From Thermaurantimonas sp046299575 (GTDB lineage: Bacteria > Bacteroidota > Bacteroidia > Flavobacteriales > Schleiferiaceae), in contig NZ_JBKBHX010000003.1 in the NCBI RefSeq assembly GCF_046299575.1, forward strand, positions 124,001-188,000: 64,000 nt of DNA, in the 5' to 3' direction. A model generated the notes under the pieces. That model ran no database searches and had not been told where the DNA came from. It worked only from the letters and a program-made list of their open reading frames with translations. A program made the translations under genes and the position numbers. Shown piece after piece: positions 58,409 through 64,000 of this stretch. How positions within the stretch are numbered: the first letter of the stretch is position 1; every line of letters begins with the position of its first letter.

Positions 58409-59890
58409 ATGAAAACCAATAAATCCAGTGCTGCCATCATCGGCTCAGGCGTAGCTGGCCTTGCTTCTGCAATTCGCCTTTCGGCAAAAGGATTTGATGT
58501 ACACGTATTTGAAAAAAATTCTTATCCAGGCGGGAAGCTTTCAGAAATACAAGTCGGAAAATATCGCTTCGACGCTGGTCCTTCGCTCTTCACCATGCCA
58601 CAATTCCTGGAAGACACCTTTGCAGCAGCTGGTTTACGCCTTGCCGATTACTTTTCATACGTCAAGCATCCTACCGCGTGCCATTATTTTTGGGACGACG
58701 GCACTTTTCTGCCCGCCTCTGGCAATCTGAAGGAATTTGCCACTATGGTGGAAGATGTTTTAAAAGTTCCGAAAAATAGAGTTATTGAATATCTTGAAAA
58801 TGCCCGTTTTACCTACGAAAAAACCGGGAAAATCTTTTTGGAGAAGTCGCTCCATAAATTAGGAACCTGGCTTACTGTCGAAACGCTGAGGGCATTAGCG
58901 TATTTTCCCCGTTACCAAATCACCACTACCCTACACCGTGTAAATGAAAAGTGGCTTGAACACCCAAAATTGGTGCAGCTCTTCGACCGATTTGCCACTT
59001 ATAACGGTTCAGACCCCTACAAGACGCCGGGTATTATGCATATAATTCCGCACTTTGAGCACAATGTGGGTACTTTCTTCCCCATCGGCGGCATGCATGC
59101 CATCACTGAAGCGCTATACAAAGCTGCTACCGACCTGGGAGTCACTTTCCACTTCAATACGCAGGTTGAAAAAATCCTTTGGGAAGGCAATACAGCCACG
59201 GGGGTACTTGCTGATGGAGATTTTAAACCCTTCGATCTGATCGTGTCAAACATGGACGTGGTGCCTACTTACAAATATCTTTTACCTGATGCACCTCAAC
59301 CTGAGAAAATTCTAAGTTATCCCCGCAGCAGTTCAGCTCTCATATTTTATTGGGGCATTAGGCATCAATTTCCGGAGTTGGATATGCACAACATCTTCTT
59401 CTCAAACGACTACCGCTCTGAATTTGAACACATTTTCCGAAAAAAAACCATTTATCACGACCCAACAGTGTACATCAACATCACCTCGCGCTGGAATCCT
59501 GGAGATGCCCCCGAGGGCTGTGACAATTGGTTTGTAATGGTTAATGTACCCGGCAACACAGGGCAGAATTGGGATGAGCTCTTGCAACAAACGCGTGAAA
59601 ACATTCTTAGAAAATTGAGTAAAAGACTCGGTACTTCCATCGAACCACTCATCGAAGCCGAGGCTACACTTGACCCCAGAAGTATTGAAAGCAAAACATT
59701 CTCCTATCAGGGAAGTTTATATGGTGCGGGCAGCAATGATATGTTCTCTGCCTTTGCCCGCCATCCAAATTTTAGCAGAAAAATCCGAAATCTCTACTTT
59801 TGCGGGGGCAGCGTTCATCCCGGAGGTGGCATACCCCTATGCCTACTCTCTGCTCGTATTGTCTCCGATCTAATTGAAATATCTTCATGA
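58409..59890 (+). CDS. crtD: Carotenoid desaturase of the CrtI/CrtD family (CrtD favoured)
   Basis: 493 residues. FAD-binding dinucleotide fold AAIIGSGVAGLASAIRLSAKGFDVHVFEKN at the N-terminus; GGKLSE; C-terminal NLYFCGGSVHPGGGIPLCLLSARI, the GGxxHPGGG signature of phytoene-desaturase-type enzymes. Sequence alone does not distinguish phytoene desaturase (CrtI) from 1-hydroxycarotenoid 3,4-desaturase (CrtD). CrtD is favoured because the coupled next gene is cruF, whose product makes the CrtD substrate, and because no crtB lies beside it. Stop overlaps cruF by four bases. It is probably membrane-associated and contributes to a myxol- or saproxanthin-like pigment. Confidence 0.85.
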   Translation: MKTNKSSAAIIGSGVAGLASAIRLSAKGFDVHVFEKNSYPGGKLSEIQVGKYRFDAGPSLFTMPQFLEDTFAAAGLRLADYFSYVKHPTACHYFWDDGTFLPASGNLKEFATMVEDVLKVPKNRVIEYLENARFTYEKTGKIFLEKSLHKLGTWLTVETLRALAYFPRYQITTTLHRVNEKWLEHPKLVQLFDRFATYNGSDPYKTPGIMHIIPHFEHNVGTFFPIGGMHAITEALYKAATDLGVTFHFNTQVEKILWEGNTATGVLADGDFKPFDLIVSNMDVVPTYKYLLPDAPQPEKILSYPRSSSALIFYWGIRHQFPELDMHNIFFSNDYRSEFEHIFRKKTIYHDPTVYINITSRWNPGDAPEGCDNWFVMVNVPGNTGQNWDELLQQTRENILRKLSKRLGTSIEPLIEAEATLDPRSIESKTFSYQGSLYGAGSNDMFSAFARHPNFSRKIRNLYFCGGSVHPGGGIPLCLLSARIVSDLIEISS

Positions 59891-60540
59891 AAGACATAAA
59901 AAACCTATTTAAAAATCTTGAACAGTCACTCCTTGCATTACTTATAGCCATGCACGTATGGGCTTTAGTAGCTTTTAATCTACCTACATTAAGAGGTATA
60001 TTTCTACCACTAACTCCTTTGAATTTACTCATTAGCGCCTTTGTGATTTTTAAAAGTTATCGCGGACAGACCTTATACGTTTTTGCTCTTGCTTCTGCCA
60101 TTTATTTGTTGGGATTTTTCATTGAAGCTATAGGTGTTAATACGGGTTTTCCCTTCGGAGAGTATGTATATGGCAACGTTCTCGGTCCTAAGGTATGGGA
60201 TACACCGATTATCATCGGTATTAATTGGTTTATAATGTTTTCGGGCATCTTGTATGCCATCGAGCTCATTCGACTACCGATACTAATAAAAGCATTAGCT
60301 GGTGCAACGCTGATGACTGCTTCTGATTATTTGATAGAGCCTGTAGCTATTTCTCTGGAGTTTTGGACCTGGGACAAAGGTCTACCACCGGTTGAAAATT
60401 ACATGGGCTGGTTTGTTGTATCTTTTGGGATGTATTTATTGTATTACAAGTTTTTTAAATCGGTAGTTGTGACCAAAAATGCCTTCTGGGTTGTTTCTAT
60501 TTTTGTATTGTTTTTTGTTTTTCAAAATTTAATTATATGA
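59887..60540 (+). CDS. cruF: CruF-like carotenoid 1,2-hydratase
   Basis: 217 residues with about six to seven membrane helices (LLISAFVIFKSY, LYVFALASAIYLLGFFIEAIGVN, IIIGINWFIMFSGILYAIELI, WFVVSFGMYLLYYKFF). The motifs FPFGEYVYGNVLGPKVWDTP, ATLMTASDYLIEPVAI and WTWDKGLPPVENYMGW belong to the CruF/DUF422 family. CruF adds water across the end double bond of acyclic or monocyclic carotenoids, giving a tertiary hydroxyl (known for cyanobacteria, Deinococcus and Bacteroidota). Coupled by four-base overlaps to both crtD and crtZ, so the three genes form a tight operon. Confidence 0.9.
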   Translation: MKDIKNLFKNLEQSLLALLIAMHVWALVAFNLPTLRGIFLPLTPLNLLISAFVIFKSYRGQTLYVFALASAIYLLGFFIEAIGVNTGFPFGEYVYGNVLGPKVWDTPIIIGINWFIMFSGILYAIELIRLPILIKALAGATLMTASDYLIEPVAISLEFWTWDKGLPPVENYMGWFVVSFGMYLLYYKFFKSVVVTKNAFWVVSIFVLFFVFQNLII

Positions 60541-61013
60541 TTTGGGCATACATCCTCGTAGCGTTAGTCACTTTTGTAGCGATGGAATATGTAGCTTGGG
60601 CTGCGCATAAATACCTGATGCACGGACCTCTTTGGGTTTTACATCGAGATCACCACATTAAGGAGCCTGGATTTTTTGAAAAAAATGATGCATTCTTTCT
60701 AATTTTCGCTATACCCTCTTGGCTATGCATCATGCTAGGTCTCATGTATTCAAACAACTGGTCAGTGAGCATCGGCGCTGGTATTGCTTTGTATGGCATT
60801 GCCTATTTTATTGTACATGAAGTTTACATCCATCAGCGCTTTAAATGGCTGAAGCCCTCTAAAAACCTGTACTTTGCCGCCATATTGCGCGCTCACAAAA
60901 TGCATCACAAGCATTTGGTAAAAAATCCGGGAGAGAGCTACGGAATGCTCTTTATTCATCCGAAATACATTCGCGAAGAAATTGAATTTCGCAAGCGCAA
61001 AGCAGCTATGTAA
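60537..61013 (+). CDS. crtZ: Beta-carotene 3-hydroxylase CrtZ
   Basis: 158 residues, the usual size. Membrane-bound non-haem di-iron hydroxylase of the fatty-acid-hydroxylase superfamily. All histidine motifs are present: HKYLMH, HRDHH, HEVYIH and HKMHHKH. It puts a 3-hydroxyl on beta-ionone rings. With CruF and CrtD this fits a 3-hydroxylated monocyclic carotenoid (myxol or saproxanthin type), inferred from the known pathways. The lycopene cyclase and crtB are not in this window. Start overlaps the cruF stop. Confidence 0.93.
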   Translation: MIWAYILVALVTFVAMEYVAWAAHKYLMHGPLWVLHRDHHIKEPGFFEKNDAFFLIFAIPSWLCIMLGLMYSNNWSVSIGAGIALYGIAYFIVHEVYIHQRFKWLKPSKNLYFAAILRAHKMHHKHLVKNPGESYGMLFIHPKYIREEIEFRKRKAAM

Positions 61014-61045
61014 AATTTTATACTTTATTTATTTTCTCATATATC

Positions 61046-61053
61046 TATTTTTG
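61046..61053 (+). promoter_or_regulatory. -7 box of tRNA-Leu
   Basis: TATTTTTG matches TAnnTTTG exactly and ends 12 nt before the mature tRNA 5' end at 61066. Confidence 0.5.
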
Positions 61054-61065
61054 CAGGCCTGAAAC

Positions 61066-61151
<86 letters not shown>

Positions 61152-61154
61152 GAG

Positions 61155-61190
61155 AAAAAGCTGCCCTACCATGGGCAGCTTTTTTATTTT
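61155..61190 (+). terminator. Rho-independent terminator after tRNA-Leu
   Basis: AAAAAGCTGCCC / GGGCAGCTTTTT (61155-61184, loop TACCAT) followed by TATTTTT. The 280 bp from here to cysS are A/T-rich with no gene visible. Confidence 0.9.
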
Positions 61191-61470
61191 TAAAAATCGC
61201 TTTTTCACAATGTCTTTACAACAGTTTTCCTTGATAAATTTTTGTAATTTTTAACCTATATCTCAAAAAGGTTTAATCATTTGCTGTGAAAACTTTTCAC
61301 TAACCAGTTGTTTTTATAAATTTTTAGTTTGATCGGATTAATTATTTTTTTGAGTAAAAAACATTGCCTGCATATATTGTCAAAATCTCGCGTTATAAAA
61401 AACCTTTTTGATTTTATTGAAAAAATAGTCCATCAATTCTACCGAAATTTGGAGCGTCAACCACAAATAG

Positions 61471-62952
61471 ATGAAACACGGCGAAACACAAGAGATTTAT
61501 ATATATAATACTCTATCAGGTGAGAAAGAAAAATTTGAACCCTTAAACCCTCCATTTGTAGGAATGTACGTGTGCGGACCTACCGTCTACAACGACGTAC
61601 ACCTGGGCAACTGCCGCACATTCATATCTTTCGATGTGGTATTCAGATACTTACAACACATAGGCTACAAAGTTCGTTATGTGCGAAACATAACAGATGC
61701 CGGCCACCTTGAAAACGATGCCGATGAAGGCGAAGATAAAATCGCCAAAAAGGCTCGGCTGGAACAGCTCGAGCCAATGGAAGTGGTGCAACGCTACACC
61801 GTGGGCTTTCACCGCATTATGGAGCGCTTCAATGTACTGCCTCCCTCCATTGAGCCTACAGCCACAGGACATATTGTGGAACAGATTCAAATGATTAAAA
61901 AAATTCTCGACCAAGGGCTTGCATATGAAGTAAATGGTTCAATTTACTTCGACGTGAAAAAATACATGGAGAAGGAACCTTATGGCGAACTGAGTGGCCG
62001 GAATGTGGAAGAATTAATCGCAGGCTCTCGCGAGCTCGAAGGTCAAAACGAAAAGCGGAATCCACTCGACTTTGCCTTATGGAAAAAGGCTTCACCCACG
62101 CACATCATGCGCTGGGAATCGCCCTGGGGAGAGGGCTTTCCGGGTTGGCATCTCGAATGCTCAGTAATGAGCACCAAGTATTTGGGTGAAGTATTTGACA
62201 TTCATGGCGGAGGGATGGATTTGAAATTTCCGCACCACGAATGTGAAATAGCCCAATGTACTGCCGCCCACCACAAGAAGCCAGTTCGTTATTGGATGCA
62301 CGCCAATATGCTCACGCTCAATGGTAAGCGCATGAGTAAGAGTACAGGTAACACCCTGCTGCCACAAGAAATCTTTACCGGCCAAAATCCTTTCCTCTCT
62401 AAGCCTTACAGCCCGGCAGTTGTGCGCTTCTTTATGCTTCAGGCGCATTATCGGAGCACACTCGACATCAGCGACGAGGCACTGGCCGCAGCTGAAAAGG
62501 GATTTCGGCGTCTTATGGATGCTATTGCCCTTTTGCCTGAGCTGAAGGCTGCTGAAAAATCTACCTTCGATGTGCGTGCCACCGTACAAAGGGTGTACGA
62601 TGCACTGAACGACGACTTTAATACCCCCATAGCCATCGCTGAGCTTTTTGAAATCGTTCGCTTTATCAATCTGATGAACACCGGCCAGGAGTCTCTGACT
62701 GCCTCTGATTTACAATACTTATCAGACCGTGTAAAAGCACTGGTACAAGATGTGCTCGGCCTGGAAGAGGATTCCCATGCGACCACTGATACCAGCAAGC
62801 TCGATTCGGTCATACAAATTTTGATCGAAATACGTCAAAAGGCACGTGCAGATCGAAATTTTGCTCTTTCTGATCAAATTCGCGATCAATTGTTGAAGGC
62901 TGGAATTCAACTAAAAGACACCAAAGAAGGCACAACATACACCCTTTTATAA
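61471..62952 (+). CDS. cysS: Cysteine--tRNA ligase
   Basis: 493 residues, class I aminoacyl-tRNA synthetase. The zinc-binding Cys lies in GMYVCGPTVYNDVHLGNCRTF together with the HIGH-like motif HLGN; further zinc ligands in GWHLECSVMS and FPHHECEIAQC; KMSKS motif as RMSKS in LNGKRMSKSTGNT. The C-terminal anticodon-binding and DALR-type domain follows. It attaches cysteine to tRNA-Cys in the cytosol. No T-box is visible in the A/T-rich 280 bp upstream. Its stop overlaps the yidD start by one base. Confidence 0.97.
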   Translation: MKHGETQEIYIYNTLSGEKEKFEPLNPPFVGMYVCGPTVYNDVHLGNCRTFISFDVVFRYLQHIGYKVRYVRNITDAGHLENDADEGEDKIAKKARLEQLEPMEVVQRYTVGFHRIMERFNVLPPSIEPTATGHIVEQIQMIKKILDQGLAYEVNGSIYFDVKKYMEKEPYGELSGRNVEELIAGSRELEGQNEKRNPLDFALWKKASPTHIMRWESPWGEGFPGWHLECSVMSTKYLGEVFDIHGGGMDLKFPHHECEIAQCTAAHHKKPVRYWMHANMLTLNGKRMSKSTGNTLLPQEIFTGQNPFLSKPYSPAVVRFFMLQAHYRSTLDISDEALAAAEKGFRRLMDAIALLPELKAAEKSTFDVRATVQRVYDALNDDFNTPIAIAELFEIVRFINLMNTGQESLTASDLQYLSDRVKALVQDVLGLEEDSHATTDTSKLDSVIQILIEIRQKARADRNFALSDQIRDQLLKAGIQLKDTKEGTTYTLL

Positions 62953-63251
62953 TGGAAATTTTAAAAGCTTTAAAAAAACTGACGGGCTATTTTATCATTT
63001 TGCCCGTCAGATCATATCAATACTTTTTTTCTCCATTCTTGCCAAAAGTCTGCAGACATACACCTTCGTGCTCAGAATACATGATAGAAGCAGTACAAGT
63101 ATGGGGGCCATTAAAGGGCACATGGTTGGGACTGAAGCGGTTGTCGCGCTGTCACCCCTGGGGTACCTATGGCTACGATCCTGTGCCCCGACCTGATTCT
63201 GCTACTCAAAAATTACAATCTGCTGAGCACATCCAATCCCCTGAGGATTAA
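62952..63251 (+). CDS. yidD: Membrane protein insertion efficiency factor YidD
   Basis: 99 residues. The family signature is clear: an amphipathic N-terminal helix, LPVRSYQYFFSPFLPKVCRHTPSCSEYMIEA with three conserved cysteines (CRHTPSCSEY and RCHPWGTYGYDPVP). It sits at the inner face of the plasma membrane and aids YidC-dependent insertion. Start shares a base with the cysS stop; the 3' end overlaps the convergent phosphorylase gene by 39 bp. Confidence 0.94.
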   Translation: MEILKALKKLTGYFIILPVRSYQYFFSPFLPKVCRHTPSCSEYMIEAVQVWGPLKGTWLGLKRLSRCHPWGTYGYDPVPRPDSATQKLQSAEHIQSPED

Positions 63252-63998
63252 CTCCTCCATTACTGCCTCCGGCTGAGGAGAGAATTCGCCCGTGATGCGA
63301 TTGGCTAAGATGGCGTTGAGTGAAACAGCCCGATGACCCAGCAGGGTACTTAATGCATAGATACCGGCTGTTTCCATTTCGAGGTTTGTAAGGCCCTTTT
63401 CGGCCACAAAACCGCTTTGAGATCTCAACCAGCTAAGTGCCGAAGGTATTCGGATGCTTCTTCCCTGTGGACCATAAAATCCGGAAGTTGTAAGTGTAAT
63501 TCCTTTTATAAAACCGGCATTCTCGAACTCCGTGATCAAACCTGCATCGGCCCGGGAGTGATAAGCGAAAAGGCCAGGCTGTATCTCGGTTAAAGGTCCG
63601 AAGTCATATCCAGCATGCAAACCGTCGATGCCCCAGGCCTCTTCACTTACAAGTAATGTACCTACCTGAATGTCAGTCTGTATGGCTCCTGAAGTGCCCA
63701 TGCGGCAAATAATCAAACTCTTGGGAAATGGGTGAGCGATGCGCTCTGGCAGAAGCACATTTGCTAAAATATCCAATTCGTTTAGCACGATATCGACATT
63801 ATCTGTGCCAATACCTGTAGATACTACTGAGATCAGTCGGCCGCGATAAGTTCCAGTGATGGTTCGAAACTCCCTGTGCTGACGCGTAAGTTTTACTGAT
63901 TCGAAAAATCCGGCCACTTTATCCACCCTACCCGGATCGCCTACTGTGATGACAATTTCAGAAATTTCTTCCGGTTTTAGATGTAGATGGTAAATCGA
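63213..63998 (-). CDS. Nucleoside phosphorylase (uridine phosphorylase-like), 5' end beyond the window
   Basis: About 262 residues within the window. The frame stays open upstream of an internal GTG at 63926 to the window edge and adds IYHLHLKPEEISEIVITVGDPGR just before VDKVAGFF; GDPGRV is the phosphate-binding motif at the N-terminus of the PNP/UDP phosphorylase family, so the true start lies outside. Other motifs: CRMGTSGAI and LTNLEMETAGIYALS (nucleoside-binding Met-Glu). It cleaves a nucleoside with phosphate to base and (deoxy)ribose 1-phosphate. Uridine versus purine preference cannot be settled. Overlaps yidD by 39 bp at the 3' ends. Confidence 0.88.
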   Translation of the reverse strand, partial: SIYHLHLKPEEISEIVITVGDPGRVDKVAGFFESVKLTRQHREFRTITGTYRGRLISVVSTGIGTDNVDIVLNELDILANVLLPERIAHPFPKSLIICRMGTSGAIQTDIQVGTLLVSEEAWGIDGLHAGYDFGPLTEIQPGLFAYHSRADAGLITEFENAGFIKGITLTTSGFYGPQGRSIRIPSALSWLRSQSGFVAEKGLTNLEMETAGIYALSTLLGHRAVSLNAILANRITGEFSPQPEAVMEELILRGLDVLSRL

Positions 63999-64000
63999 TC

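Overview
The window is chromosomal DNA of a member of the Bacteroidota. Evidence: PorX and a large secreted protein with a type IX secretion (T9SS) C-terminal sorting domain; a MlaD/MCE protein next to a Bacteroidota-type membrane Fe-S oxidoreductase; LptD; a CarboxypepD-regulatory outer-membrane barrel protein; the CrtD/CruF/CrtZ carotenoid set; a type II-C CRISPR repeat opening with GTTGTGATTTGC; and several promoter-like sites matching the Bacteroidota -7 box TAnnTTTG. I cannot fix the family; a pigmented, probably aquatic heterotroph is a reasonable guess. Genes are dense, most intergenic gaps are short, and only one tRNA (Leu) is visible.

Layout. 1-14 kb: partial comF, porX, an HD phosphohydrolase, the 2.5-thousand-residue T9SS substrate with a triplicated beta-helix module, then gpmI-HAD-map. 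14-24 kb: an outer-membrane barrel receptor, an SbtA-like bicarbonate transporter with an overlapping PII-like gene, a prolyl oligopeptidase, an SDR reductase, a GC-rich structured element and a GDPD lipoprotein. 23-33.6 kb: a minus-strand envelope/redox run (amidase, MCE, membrane Fe-S protein, HAD, lipoprotein, CCG-domain protein), divergent from lptD, followed by a TIGR02757 protein, coaD and ddl. 33.7-37.6 kb: 3-hydroxyacyl-CoA dehydrogenase, ruvC, a glycosyltransferase and a histidine kinase.

37.6-45.9 kb is the accessory highlight, a complete type II-C CRISPR-Cas system with an unusual layout. cas9 (plus) is followed by a minus-strand tracrRNA whose terminator overlaps the cas9 stop codon, a 46-nt perfect hairpin, a decayed repeat, 37 identical 46-nt repeats with 36 spacers (a five-spacer block is tandemly duplicated), a second long hairpin, and cas2 then cas1 on the minus strand. 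Each repeat contains a perfect Bacteroidota -7 box with a TTG 21 nt upstream, so each spacer may have its own promoter, as in Neisseria. The decayed repeat lies at the transcription-upstream end, which suggests the growing end faces cas2/cas1.

46-64 kb is mostly housekeeping: a flippase and dut, a LolC/E-type permease, tpiA, GTP-dependent PEP carboxykinase, thioredoxin, membrane pyrophosphatase with a C-terminal extension, a FecR-like protein, an AbgT transporter, crtD-cruF-crtZ, tRNA-Leu, cysS, yidD and a partial nucleoside phosphorylase.
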